From the NCBI GenBank assembly GCA_027625915.1, contig JANTQA010000036.1:10561001-10625000 (forward strand): a DNA stretch of 64,000 nucleotides. Direction: 5' to 3'. This document shows, piece after piece, positions 36,990 through 48,803 of the stretch (position 1 is its first letter; every line of letters starts with the position of its first letter). The notes under the pieces were generated by a model. It worked only from the letters and a program-made list of their open reading frames with translations. It did not search any database and had not been told where the DNA came from. Position numbers and translations under genes: made by a program. The stretch comes from Anaeramoeba flamelloides (lineage: Eukaryota > Metamonada > Anaeramoebidae).

Positions 36990-37500
36990 AATTTTATTTG
37001 TGAAAAAAAAACTGATTTAATCAATTAAAGAAGAAATAACAAATTATAACCATTCGCGAATTGAAATATTAATATGATTATAAATAACAATACTCATAAA
37101 ACAAAAAATAAATATTTATCAATGCAAGTAAATTATCGGTGTGTTAATATTTTTGGAGAGAGCAAAACTAAAAAATTAATTGATAAATTTGTTGAAATTC
37201 TAATAGGAATTTTGATCGATCAAAAGGTTAGATACCACCAACTAATTTTATTTGAGTTCTTCTATTTAGTACAACTCAACTTTAACATAATATCAATTGT
37301 TCGAAAAAATTTGATCATAGGAAATAGGTTGCTTAATTCAAAATATGAAATGAAAACAAAAACTAAAAGATGAAAAAATGATTTTCATATTTTTCAATAA
37401 TGCAAAATTATTTCAAATTTGAATAAAATTTGATTATTGTGATTGTTTGTAACTGTTTTACCTGTGTGAAAAATTGTTAATTTTAGTTTAATTGTACTTT
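36990..37500 (+). repeat. Dispersed repeat, copy 1 (partner at 63,400)
   Basis: Matches 63,400-63,840 in the same orientation with many differences. Shared anchors are AAATTTGTTGAAATT, GATCGATCAAAAGGTTAGAT versus AATCGATCAGATGGTTAGAT, CAACTAATTTTATTTG and GACTGTGTGAAAATT-like words. A 99-codon frame at 37,074-37,373 runs through it but is not preserved in the other copy, so it is not called as a gene. Confidence 0.6.
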
Positions 37501-38030
37501 TGTCTAAATTTTTCAATTATTTTTTGTGTGAATTCTTATATTTATCTTTTTATTAGAATAATTCAACATTTTCCCTTCAGTATGAAAGTAAAATGTTTGT
37601 TTTGCCTATTATTAGTACAATATTTTGAAAAATTTTCTCACATTTTGAAAATTTTATAATCTTTTTTTTATGCGATAAAATATTGAAAAACTAAGTAAAA
37701 TTAAAAAAATTATTTTTCAAAAAAAATAGAAATATATATATATACCCTATTACTACCTAAATATTTTAGAATTTGTCACACTCGAGATTTGGTAACAAAA
37801 ATTAAAAAAAATACAGTTTGTCAATTATTGTTTTTGGGAAGATAAAGGATATATTGTCCATCGTATTAGAAATGGGCTAAAAATTTAGCAACCTTTTCAA
37901 GATTGTTTAATTTCGAAGTTTCCAGTTAAGAATTGTTAAGTGGGCTAAAGTCCACAATTCATATTATTAATAAGTCTCAAATAAATAAAATGATAATATA
38001 AATCATAATCTCTCCCTTTCAAAAAAATAA

Positions 38031-38800
38031 TTTTTTTTTTTTTTATATTATTGAAGAAGTGTAAACCACACTCTAGTTGCCCTTAGACTTAAATCCCCTT
38101 TCAGGGATTTAAGCGTAAAATCATAGATTTCACGGTCATTAATTAATGAAAGTAGTTACAAACTGTCTTGATTTGAAATTAGTTCATTAAGATTTATTTT
38201 TTTTAATTTGTTATAAAATATTAATCTATAATTTTCATAGGAAGGACAGACCTATAATAAATGATCAATATTTTTTATAATTTCCTTTTGTTCATATTTT
38301 AAACATAAAGGACAAAATTCATTTAAATTTTTATTGATTACATAGCAATATCTATTTAAACAGTTAGTAAACGATATGAATTTTAAAATTGTTGTACTTA
38401 TGGGATAACTCAAATATTTTTGAGTTTTAACTAAATAATTTTGATTTTTAATTATTGTAAAATAATTTTGAATCTTCCAACTTTTGGAATTTAACAACTC
38501 ATTGAATGTGTTTTTATATATTTCATTTTTTAATTCTTTTAAATCTTTTGAATACCAGTTGATTTTATTATTCATTCTTTGATTAAATTTTATTGGTTTT
38601 TCTAAATAAGGAAGAGATAAATTTCCTAATTTATTTTTTAATTTAAATTTCTTTTTATTTGCTGAAATTGTAATATTTTCAATTTTAAATACTGTTTTGT
38701 AAATAAGAATTGATGTATTTCTGTTTATTTTGCATATTTCAGTAATACATGAATTAATCCAAGAATTTAAATAATTTATAGTTTTTAAAAATAATTTATT
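38031..38800 (-). mobile_element. LINE 3' end: reverse-transcriptase C-terminal region
   Basis: A 251-codon reading on the minus strand, 38,800 to 38,048, ends with the cysteine-histidine motif common after LINE reverse transcriptases: CPLC at about codon 172, then DHLL and VCPSYENYR. A run of about 14 A follows the final stop (38,044-38,031), as expected of a retrotransposed 3' end. Two in-frame stops, TAG at 38,252-38,254 between HLL and VCP and TAA at 38,156-38,158, plus the missing polymerase domain, show a dead 5'-truncated copy. LINE rather than LTR origin is inferred from this C-terminal finger and the tail; the clade is not determined. Confidence 0.75.
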
Positions 38801-40178
38801 TTAAAAAAGAAAAAAGAAAATATAAATCAAGTGAAAATTATTCTCCGATTTATTATTCAAAAGACAATATGAAGAGTTTTTTCAATTTGGGTGTTCAGTA
38901 TAATATCTATGTATTGCATTTGAGGTAATTTTATGGTTATGATGCTTTGAAATGGTGTTGGATAGTAGAATTTATTTTATTTTCAATTTTTGTCAATTTT
39001 GAAATTTTACATTAGTTTGTCAAAACATTACGAAAAAAATTAAATATACAAAATATGGGGAAAAAGCGACATGTTAAAAGAAATCGTATTCATAAGTTTT
39101 AAAAATATCTTAACTAATATTGCAAAATAAATGTGTATAATTCTAGACCACATTTTGGAGTTTTAATTTCAAAAAGATTAATTTTCACAAATAAATTTCA
39201 TTTATTTTATAAAAGAATAAATCCAAAAGATCTCAATTGTGTGTAAGTGAATAATATTTATATGACTAAAAATACATACATTGTCTTATAGGAAACTTGA
39301 ACCAAGATTTTTTGTTAAATTTTAAAATTTAACTTTCTTGGATATTTTGATATTTTAGTTCAACACTTTTTACTTTCCAAATTCAAAATTTACCTGCAAA
39401 TGTTCAAAATTCAAAATACTCTTACTTTCACTTCATTTTATAATATTCTAGAGTTCTGTACAATGGCATAAATATATTTTCAGATACTGATATAGGTAGA
39501 ATAAATGGGAAAACATTTTCATTTTCCTTTATCTTATATTAATAAATACACAATTAACAATCTACTTCTTTAAATAATAATTCTCAAAAAAAGAGAAATA
39601 AGGAAAAGGAAGTGAAAAATTTTCCCCATTTATTTTATAAATGCCAGTCAAGTGGAAAGTAAGAGGTAAACAAAATTGATTAAATTTTTGCCTATTGAAA
39701 GATCAAAAATTTCATTAAAAGTTTTGGAATCAATAAATGCTTTAATACAAAATTCCCAATCAACCCAAAAATATGCAAACTCGTGACTTTCCTTTAATTA
39801 ACTAACCAATTAAATGTTTTTTTTTTATCTTCGAACATTGAATTCCAACTCTCAGAGAGCATAAAAAACGGACGTTCCTCAATTATCATTCTTTTAAATC
39901 ATTTTTATTGGCTGTTATATTGTATTTCATCCCTCAGAGAACATAAAAATAGGATCGACTTTAAAGCGAATGATAAAAATTCAATTAAAAAAATATAAAA
40001 AAGAATTCTTTTTTAATTTTCCTTAATAAATAAAGGTTTTTAAATTTATTTTTGAACTTTCTATAACAACAAGAGTTTATTATTTATGATTCAAATTAAT
40101 TGATTTTTTGGTAATATCTAAAATTTTTTTTTTTAATAAGGTAAGAGGAAAGATAAAACATTTGAACAAAAAATCAAT
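38801..40178. other. Intergenic region left of RPS3
   Basis: Inverted GTGAAAAATTTTCCCC / GGGAAAACATTTTCATTTTCC words at about 39,505-39,640 suggest a small foldback copy. A diverged CTCAGAGAGCATAAAAA word repeats at 39,854 and 39,933. It should include the RPS3 3' untranslated region. No gene seen. Confidence 0.45.
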
Positions 40179-41359
40179 CTAATTTTTCCCAGAAATAACA
40201 GGAAGATCTTGAGCGTGTTTTCCAATATCTTTCGAGTCTTCTTTTGGAGGAAAGACAGTGATCACATCTGGTTGTTCAACAGAAACACCAATTTTACCTT
40301 CTGGATCGTATGGTTGCATGATTCGTACTTTAACACCAAACATACCTTGTTTCATCATGATGTGTCTAACAGCAATGTCAACCATATCTTCTGCTGGTTT
40401 ACCTGCTTTCAACATGTACCCGTCTCTGAATTTGACGCCTCTTGCTCTTTGTCCTCTGAGCTTTCCTGCAACAGTAATTTCAATACCTCTTGCTCCTCCT
40501 TCCATTGCAAATCTCATTGCGCCATAACATGCCCTGAAAGCGTTTGTGTTAAAAAGTTATTAATTTTGTTTATTTCAATAATTGTTTTGCAAAAACATTT
40601 TTGGATGGGATAATAGTTAAATCGTTAAGTTGTTAAGAAACAATTGCATGAAGAAATTTGATGAGGAACAAATTGTAAATTTTCTTTCAACAAGCCTCTT
40701 TAGAAAAAAAAAATGAAGAATTTAAAAAAAAAAGAAGGAAAAGAAAAGGAAAGAAAAGAAAAAAAAACAAACCTTCTAACTGGAAGACCTGCAAGTAATT
40801 TAAATTTAATTGATTCTGCTTGTGATGCAGCCGACAAAGATCTTCTTTCAACACGATCGGCATATAATTCGATTCCTCCTTCTTTAAATCCAAATCTTTT
40901 TTCAACAAGAGAGGTTAATTCTCGAATTCTTCTTCCTTTTTCTCCTGTTAGAAGCAGAATTGTGTTATAAATTCCATTTTTAATGCAAAATTAAGATTAA
41001 AAGAAAAATTTGTATTAATTGGAAAAAAGGAATGTTTAGTAAGGGTTTTAAGGAAAAAAGAAAAAAATAAAAAAAAAAAAAATAAAGCAAAAAAAACCAA
41101 AACAAAAGAAAAAAACTTTTTTTTTTGTTTTTTGTGTTAAAATCCCATCAAAAAGAAAATTGTGAAGAGTAAATCTGTATTTACCTAAAACTTTTTGTGG
41201 TGCAGTAGTTTTAAGAACAACATCAGTTCTTGAAGCTGTTACTCTAACATCTAATCCAACATAACCATCTTCACCGATTTCTCTTTCGAAAAATTCACCA
41301 AGTTCTGATTTGAAAACACCATCACCAACAAATTTCTTTTTCTTTGAGATTTGTGTCAT
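40179..41359 (-). CDS. RPS3: 40S ribosomal protein S3 (uS3)
   Basis: Three exons, 41185-41359, 40773-40944 and 40179-40533, join in phase to 233 residues. The introns are 240 and 239 bp, GT-AG (acceptors CTAACAG and TTTCAG). The N-terminus [16 protein letters not shown], the KH-domain loop [33 protein letters not shown] and [13 protein letters not shown] align closely with eukaryotic uS3, and length is near the usual 220-245. It is a small-subunit head protein at the mRNA entry tunnel, with a type II KH domain at about residues 20-95. The start is the only Met giving the conserved N-terminus. It ends TAG. Codon use is cleaner than that of neighbours, as expected of a highly expressed gene. 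Confidence 0.97.
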
Positions 41360-42622
41360 TTGAGATTGTTAATAAATGTTTTGAATTTATGCTAAAATAA
41401 GAATTATTCTTTTAGAATTTATAAAACTTTAAAGATTTTGAAAAAAAATGAGAACTTCCTATTTTTGTAAGATTTTTTGGATAGGCTTCGAATATCTTTA
41501 GAAAAAACTTTGAAATGATTTTTTAAATCTTTTTTGTATGGGTGACCTGTGGTTGTCGAGATATTTATAATTAAAAACAAAAGTTAACTATTGTAAAAAA
41601 ATCATTGATGTTTTCCAAGTTAATCAATAAAAAAAAAGTAATCCAAGTATCTGAATTTTTAATGGGATCAAATATCACTTGGTTATCTTTATAAAAATTC
41701 TGAAAATTTCCTTTCATTTATGAGACAAACTTTGACATGTACCATAATAAAAAGGGAATTAAATGAATAGAGATCAGAAATTATAATCTCTTTCTTTGAA
41801 ATTTAATTGTCATTTTAAGGAAAATGAAGTGAAATTATTTTCACTTTTACTATTTAAACACTAGTTATTCATATTCTCTAAATTACACTTTTTTGTTTCA
41901 CTGTTCGTAAGTGTTGTCTTATGAACAATTTGATTTTGAGAATATATTGGTAAAAAATATCTCCTCATTTCCTTTTTACTATCTTGATACCCCTAAAAGA
42001 ATATCATTGTCAAATTGTAGTTAGTTCTCTCTATTTGTTGAGTTGATCCTTTTTAATTAAATTGACTCATACAATTCGGTAGAGTTAACAACCCAAAATA
42101 TAAGTTTTTTTTTTTGTATATTGAAAAAAAATAATCCTTAGTAATTGTCAGGCCAACTTCAATTTAAAAGATTGTCAAAGTTAAAATAGAAAAAAACCTA
42201 TTTCGTCTTGGTGGGTTTAATTACAATTTGCAAGACCGTTTTCGTTTACCCTTCTTATACTAGTATTTGAATTATCAATGGGAAAAATATTCGCTTCATT
42301 TTCAATTTCTTTTATAAATAGAACCACAAACTACAGACAACACTTTTTTGAGAAAACAATTTAAAAAAGATAAAAATACCAGGAAAAAGGAAGTGAAAAT
42401 TTTATCCCATTTATATTTCAACTATCATTATTGTTTTTGTTGAACTTTTGAAAAGAAAATCATTCTGTTTGGAAAAGGAAAGCTCAAAAGTATATTTTTA
42501 CAATCAACTGCTTTTAGTTACCAATTAATCAGACTGACAATCATCTAATTTCCAAAAAATGAAAATCATTTTTGTGTTTTTTCTTTTTGGTTTTCTTCAC
42601 TTTTTTTTATTTTTCACCTCAA
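41360..42622. other. Divergent intergenic region between RPS3 and basic protein
   Basis: Would contain both promoters if the two genes are divergently transcribed. Holds a copy of the dispersed repeat found at 34,380-34,530 (here 41,700-41,840) and AGGAAAAAGGAAGTGAAAAT at 42,380, shared with 39,600. No core promoter motif can be singled out. Confidence 0.45.
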
Positions 42623-43075
42623 ATGTACAAAAAAACAATTTTCACTCGATCATTAGAAATATTCCAAGAAAACACACCAAATTCGACACTTGAATTGATT
42701 AAACAACTCAACCTTCAAACACGGAATATTCCACAACCCTTATTAGAATTTTATAGAAACGATGATCAATTAACACCACCACAACAAACAAACAATTTAA
42801 TTCGAATTGGTGGACAAAAAAAGAAAGACAGTTCTTTTAATTTAAAAAAAAATGATGTGATGATCAAAAATAAAAAAGTACGTTCGGTTGGTGGTGGAGG
42901 AGGATCTTTTAAAAGAAAAGCAATGCTGCTTGATACCACAACTGCTGTTGGTGTGTCGAAATCAAATAATGAAAAGATCTCAAATGAAAGAAGAAGAAGA
43001 AGAATTAATAGAAAGAAAAATGATCAATATTTTCGTGATGAAAAAAGAAAAAGAAAAAGAAAAGAAAAAAAATAA
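42623..43075 (+). CDS. Small, strongly basic protein, unknown
   Basis: A 150-residue frame from the first ATG. The first half is ordinary in composition (LEIFQENTPNSTLELIKQL, then NIPQPLLEFYRNDDQLTPPQ). The second half becomes Lys/Arg rich, with a short poly-Gly run and a C-terminus of RRRRRINRKKN and RKRKRKEKK, resembling nuclear or nucleolar localisation signals. There is no membrane helix in this frame; a hydrophobic run just upstream is read only from a non-ATG start. An overlapping ATG at 42,559 in another frame gives a 44-residue hydrophobic peptide and is judged unreal. Function unknown; a role in ribosome biogenesis or chromatin would be a guess from charge alone. Confidence 0.6.
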   Translation: MYKKTIFTRSLEIFQENTPNSTLELIKQLNLQTRNIPQPLLEFYRNDDQLTPPQQTNNLIRIGGQKKKDSSFNLKKNDVMIKNKKVRSVGGGGGSFKRKAMLLDTTTAVGVSKSNNEKISNERRRRRINRKKNDQYFRDEKRKRKRKEKK

Positions 43076-43438
43076 GAAAAAAAAGAAAGAAATTTGAATA
43101 AATTCTAAAAAAAAACAAAATCCAAAAATGTTTTTTTTTAGATTCCTTCAGTTTTTTTTTTTTTGACAAGTGAGAAAGTAAACATCCCTACAAATGAAAT
43201 CAAGTTTCACACAATCCTTGTTTTATTGCTGTAATGATTATTTTTACAAAAAATAGTCACTTTTTTCAATTTCATTTCTTTAAATCTCTGGTTTCCATAC
43301 AAAAAGATATTTTTGTTTGAAAACAATATTAACAAAATAGTTTACAAAGATTCCTAAAATAGTCTCCAAACTTTACTTGACCTATTTTCCATGCTATATT
43401 AAAAAAATTATTTAATCTCACTCGTTAAAAACGGGAAA

Positions 43439-43976
43439 ATTATTAAATTTCAAATTTGGTCAAATTTCAAAAGTGGTCAAATTCTCATTTTTTTCAAAAT
43501 AGTTAATGACATTTAAATATATTGACTGTAGGTATTTAAAAACATCTTTACGGGTAGGTTAGGGTATGTTAAGGTATGTTAGGGTAGGTTAGAGTAGGTT
43601 TTTGGTGTTTGAATCGTATACTAGAAAATTTTGGCAAGGATTTTGAAAAAAAAATTATTAACTGACTAATTTGACTTTTGCAACTTGTTTTAAGGGGTAA
43701 AAAAATTTAAACTTAACTTTGGTGGTTAAAATTGGATTTCGAACAAATTTTTAAAAATATTTATTATTGATGATTTCAAAATTTTGGATTTTCTACAATT
43801 TAGTATTAAAATACTACCAATTGCAAAATAATCTTTTTGCTTTTTCCTCCCACAACTATAAAAAAAAACATTAAAAACTTTCATACCAATGTTAATAATC
43901 AAGAAACTCTTCAAAAATATGAAAAAGTTCAATTTGACCAATTTTGAAATTTGACCAAATTTGAAATTTAATAATA
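43439..43976. mobile_element. TIR element with ~48-bp ends, carrying telomere-like repeat
   Basis: The left end ATTATTAAATTTCAAATTTG, then GTCAAATTTCAAAAGTGGTC, is matched at the right end by its reverse complement with only a few changes. The ends also contain an internal direct repeat of TTGGTCAAATTT-like words. No coding capacity. The telomere-like minisatellite at 43,552-43,601 lies inside. Confidence 0.8.
43552..43601 (+). repeat. 10-bp telomere-like minisatellite, 5 units
   Basis: Five 10-bp units with consensus GGGTAKGTTA, so most junctions read GTTAGGGTA. It contrasts sharply with its AT-rich surroundings and sits inside a TIR element. Confidence 0.85.
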
Positions 43977-44080
43977 TACCCTAAAAAACATCTTAAATTT
44001 TATTTTCAAATTTATTGAAAACTTATTCATATAAAGAGAAACAAAAGACTAAACGAGTTTACACCGTTTTGGAAAAAAAG

Positions 44081-44462
44081 TGAAACACAATTTTTAATTG
44101 GGAATATTAATAGAACCTGAAAATGAAACTTAAAATCAATAAAAAGAAGAAACCAATTAACTTCAAATAATAATTCATTTTATTATTATCAATCAAACCA
44201 ACAAATTCAATTAGATCAACCTTTTTTACCGAAATCATTCATTTGGTTTTGGAGATCCCAAAAAATAGTCAATTTTTTGAACATATTTTTAATAATTGAT
44301 CAATCAAAGAAAAACCCATACCAAAAGATATTATTAAAAAAATTGTTCTTGTGGCGAATACTTCATTTTGTCTTTATTTATTTATTTATTCTTTTTTTCA
44401 TTGATCTTACTTTGAATTTTCAGTAATGTTCCCAATTAAAAACCCTGTTGAACTTTTTTTCC
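44081..44462. mobile_element. Foldback element (AGTGAAAC-end family), good copy
   Basis: Left end GGAAAAAAAGTGAAACACAA then TTTTTAATTGGGAATATTAA. The right end is the inverted equivalent (TGTTCCCAATTAAAAACCCT). Same internal block order as 3,929-4,311. 382 bp, no coding capacity. Confidence 0.75.
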
Positions 44463-44527
44463 ACAATGGCTACAGCCATTTTAAAAAAGTGAGGATTTTT
44501 TTTTTAGATTGTCACAAATAAAACTTT

Positions 44528-44716
44528 TTTTAAGGGACGAGTCTCTATTATTTTTTTTTGAACAATTTCTAAATAAGGATTCCGTCTCTAGAAATATGTT
44601 TAATATTGAAAATAAACAGGGTTTTCAAATACAAGTCATTGTCAAAAAATTTTCTTAATCTCTATTAAGTTTTGGTAAAACAATTTAATAGAGATTAGTC
44701 CCTTAAAGTTATTGTA
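44528..44716. repeat. Small foldback (TTTAAGGGACTAATCTC)
   Basis: Left arm TTTTAAGGGACGAGTCTCTA and right arm reverse complement TTTAAGGGACTAATCTCTAT, about 140 bp apart. A diverged ACTAGTCCCTTAAAA word occurs at about 1,107, so other copies may exist. Confidence 0.6.
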
Positions 44717-46305
44717 TTTAAGGAATAAGTATATTTTAACATTTTGAAAAATTTTAATTGTTTGGCCTTACTGAAAAATATTTTAAGAGTACCAATAGAC
44801 ATTGAAACTTTGAAACCAAAATACCATTCTCAGATCTACTTGAGAAAAGAAAAATAATTAAAGTAATTTAGAGTTGAATCTTTCATTTTTCGGTTTTTAG
44901 AATATTTTTTGTAATTAAATTTATGTTTTTATTAAATTATGATTTTGGATCGAGGGCTGTGTTTATACGAATGATTGAAATTAATTAAAGAGTAAAAAAA
45001 AAAAAAATGGACTCCAAATGTGTATTTGAAACAAATATTTTCTTTTAGAAGACCAAACACAAAAGTCCACCGTTCCAAATAAATTTATTGAAACCAAAGA
45101 ATGAAAAAAAAATATATAAAAGCCTATTTTCGAAGAATTATAAATCATATCTTCTTAATTTGTATGAATACAAACGGTTTATAACCTTAAATTTCTCGCA
45201 CCATTACTATTTATTATTATTTTACAAAAATTTTATTTACAAATTTGCTTTCAATAATCAATTTTCCAATATTTTTATTAAAAAAAACCAAAATAAAGAA
45301 TATTGATTCAAAAATTAAAATAAAGATATTGGATTCTTTGAATAAATCAAAAAACAGTTATAAAAGATCCAACCTAAAATAAAAGAAAATTTTGAAAAAA
45401 AAATTTGTTTCAAGGCGTTTATTTTAAATAATTCTTAATATTAGTTATCTAATTGAATAAACCTCCAATATATTGGGAAAATTCTAAAAACTTTATGATG
45501 AATACCCTTAAACTTGATATCGATTCGATTTATTTATGTTTGAAGAATGGCAAATAATGTTTTCTCAGTAGGCTTAGATTTCGGCGATTTTTTACAATAT
45601 ATATATATATTGACTCAAATTCACAATCTTTTATATATATATATTTAAAATTATCATAATTACATATTTTTTTTCCATTTGGTAATATTTTTGATTTTTG
45701 AAGATTACCCCAAAGCTTTTTTTTCAGTTTTTGTTGACTTGATATTTTTTCAATTCTTCAATCTAACTTTGATTAAAAAAATATTGGTTAAGTATTTAGT
45801 AATAAAAATTGAATTTATTTTTTTAAAAGGATTTGAAAAAAAAAATTCAATTTTTTATAAAACCCACTACTAATTAAAAACCTATCAACATTTGTTCTAC
45901 GATCGATTTCTTAAAATCAACAAAAAAAAAAGACAATTTTTTTGAAAAAAAAATTTCAAATGTTGGCATTCAATTATCAATTAAAATTACTGTTAGAGTG
46001 ATGATTTGAATTCAACTAAGTAACTTTCCCAATAAAATACTTTGACACTTTCTTGTATCACGAAGGTTATATATATATATATATATATAAAAGTTATGAT
46101 TAATTCTTATCAGTAAATATTTTTCAAATTCATTGCTTTTATAAATTTTGAAGGTGTTGATAATAACAGAAATTGGATAAAACTGGATTTAATTGGTTTT
46201 GCACAAAAAGAAAAGAATTTTTTTCCAATTTAGTAAATTTAAGAGTTTGAGAAAATAAAGCAAAAAAAATTATTTATATTTTTATTGTTTAGGGATTCTT
46301 TTCTG
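44717..46305. other. AT-rich region, no gene
   Basis: A 72-codon plus-strand frame at 45,088-45,306 and a Phe-rich frame at 45,679-45,873 have compositions dictated by base content and no other support. TA microsatellites lie at 45,596 and 46,066. Confidence 0.45.
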
Positions 46306-46660
46306 AATTGAGATTACTTTGTAACTATTTTTTTGTTAATTGGATTTTTGTCAAAGAGATCCCTGGTAACTTTTTTTATAATATTTACATTTTTTTTTCC
46401 TTGAGATCCACTGAATTGTTTGACAGGTCATTTGAATTTTTATTGCAAAAATATAATTTTTTGAGATTGAGATCCCTTGAATTTTTTTATAGTTATTTGG
46501 AAATGGTTCATAGGTTAGAAGACTATAGAATTATTTTTTTTTTGACTGAATTTTTTGATGAACCTAGTAAAATTTTCTGGTTAATCTCATTTTTAGCAAT
46601 TGAGATTCCTCTAAATTTTTTATTGTGACTTAATTTTATGTCTTTAAGATCCTTTTTATT
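46306..46660 (+). repeat. Degenerate tandem repeat, TTGAGATCCCT words
   Basis: TTGAGATTACTTTG, AGAGATCCCTGGT, TTGAGATCCACTGAA, GAGATCCCTTGAA, TTGAGATTCCTCTAA and TAAGATCCTTT recur at spacings of about 45-70 bp (one gap longer). The open frame across it (46,308-46,628) is probably a product of the repeat. Confidence 0.4.
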
Positions 46661-46917
46661 CTTTTTTTAGTAATTTGGTATTTAGTATCGATATTCAGTT
46701 AGAATTTTTTATTATTTTGATTTTTGGTAGTTTAGATGATGAAATGGTTTTTTTTATTACATTAAGAATTTATTCGTCCAAAAGAAGTGTGGTTTCATAA
46801 AATAATTTGGTTGGAAACTAACAGAGTAGGGAGGTAAATTCAAGATAAGTGGAATGTTCCTTAAAAACAAAAATCAAAAAGAAAAAATGATCATTAATAT
46901 TTCTTTGGGAAAAATAT

Positions 46918-48428
46918 TATATCCCTTAGCACCCCGGATTTGCCGATATTTCATCAAGATTTTTAAATTATATTTAAAATGATATTGATCTACTAATATA
47001 TTAATTTTCAAATTTGTCTTTAATCCAGATTTGAATTATAATAAAAAGTCAAAATAGTTCAAACATAAAGGAGTTAAGTTATTGATTTTTTTTTTTTTGA
47101 AATTGAAAAAAAAAATAATAATTATTCATTTTTACATTTTTTTTAAAGATTTTTATTTTTATTTTATTTTTTTAAATCATAAATTTTATTACATTAATAG
47201 TAATTAAAAACTCAACGCATTAATTTTTTAATAATAACCACCAAACAAAATTGCTAATTTTATGATAAAAAAAATAAATAAAAAAATAAATTACTTTGAA
47301 ATTTTATTTTTTTTTCTTAGAAAAAATTTCAATAAATATCCAATTAAGAGAAAAATGAAATTTATTTCTTTAGGCCAAAATTAAATTTTTAATATGATTA
47401 ATTTTCTAAAACTTTTATTTAAGCAATAGTTAATAATTGAAAATCAAAAAAAAAAAAAAATTGAAAAATAATTTCAATTTATTAAATTGGAATAAAACAA
47501 ATATAAATTACTTTTTAATCGATAAAATATAAATACCTAAATATAAAATAAAATAAAAAATATAACTCTTAAATATTATTCCAAGATATAATAAAATAAT
47601 CTCCGAAACCGAATTTTTTTATTGCATTTTGTTATTGGTAAAAATTTGAATAATATATTTGCGATATTTGGATTTTTCCTTAATAAATTAATCCAGATCT
47701 TGTTAAATAAGTTCTGACATATGGTCTCTAATTCAACAATATTGTTTATTTTATGTCTAGATTTTAAAAAGTCAAAAATTAAAAAATTGTAAAAAATAAA
47801 AAAAAAAAATCAATTATTAATCTGAATAGAACTATTGGCCAAATCATTTAAAATTGAAAAAAAATCCTGTTGAAAAAATTGTAAAATTTTGCAATGAAAA
47901 ACAATTTGATTTTTTTTTCTAATTTAATTTATATTTTTTTTTTATTTTTAAATTATTTAGAATCTAATATAGATATTGATATTGAATATTAATCAATAGA
48001 TAAAACAAATTTTCTATGTGATGTTATAATAACTTTTATAATGAATAAATTATTTAATCAAGAATTTTAGGCAATTTTGGGGTGTAAAGGACCCCAAAAA
48101 AATATCCAGTAAAGTATGATGTGTTTTAAATGTTAAAACCAAGAGGTTTTTGATGTCTAGACAAACTTTCCAAAAAAAAAAAAAAATTTATTTTGACAAA
48201 ATTTGAAAAAATAATAAAATCACAATAACCAAAAAAAAAATTCCCAATGTTGAAAACTTTTTTTCAAGTTATTTTTTTATTTTAAGTAACGATACAATTT
48301 TTAATTATAAAATTTTCTTTCTAAGATAATTGTTTATTAATTCTGTACCTTATTATCCTTTGATAACATTTCAAATTAAAATTTTTGTTTGAAATGTTTT
48401 TAGGTTATTTGGGGTGCTAAGGGATATA
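46918..48428. mobile_element. 1.5-kb element with perfect 18-bp terminal inverted repeats
   Basis: It begins TATATCCCTTAGCACCCC and ends with the exact reverse complement. If the outer TATA is a target duplication, the true ends are CCCTTAGCACCCC-like. A diverged internal copy of the right end (TTTTAGGCAATTTTGGGGTG) sits near 48,067. The interior is extremely AT-rich with no transposase frame, so it is a non-autonomous or decayed DNA transposon. Confidence 0.8.
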
Positions 48429-48803
48429 CACTGTTTGTAAATTAAAAGAAAAGCAATGAGTCGTTAAACGAAAAAAAAATAAAGTACTCATTTCAACCTT
48501 TCTTGTTTTGATTGGTTTAGTCTCAAAAAATCTAAATTAAGTTTTGTTTTTATCAAAGAAACTTTACTCTCCAACAAAGTTTTGAAATCTTTTAAAAGTT
48601 TTTCAAAATTTAAATAATTATTATAACAACTTTTTAAATTGAAGAACGCTGTCCACAACATTGGTTTGGTTAGATTAGTTTTTATTCTCTTTTTATTTTT
48701 ATTTTTCAGGAATTAATTTCTAACAAGTGAATCTCCATTTTTTATAATTTACTTGAATATTTTCTTATTTAAATATTTTTTTAACTATTTTTTTTTTTTT
48801 TAT

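Noticed and set aside
45088-45306. 72-codon plus-strand frame
   Set aside because: Composition (Lys, Tyr, Phe, Asn) is what AT-rich random sequence gives; no ATG context, splice signal or homology.
46308-46628. 106-codon plus-strand frame
   Set aside because: It spans the degenerate TTGAGATCCCT repeat, and its Phe/Leu-rich periodicity follows the repeat.
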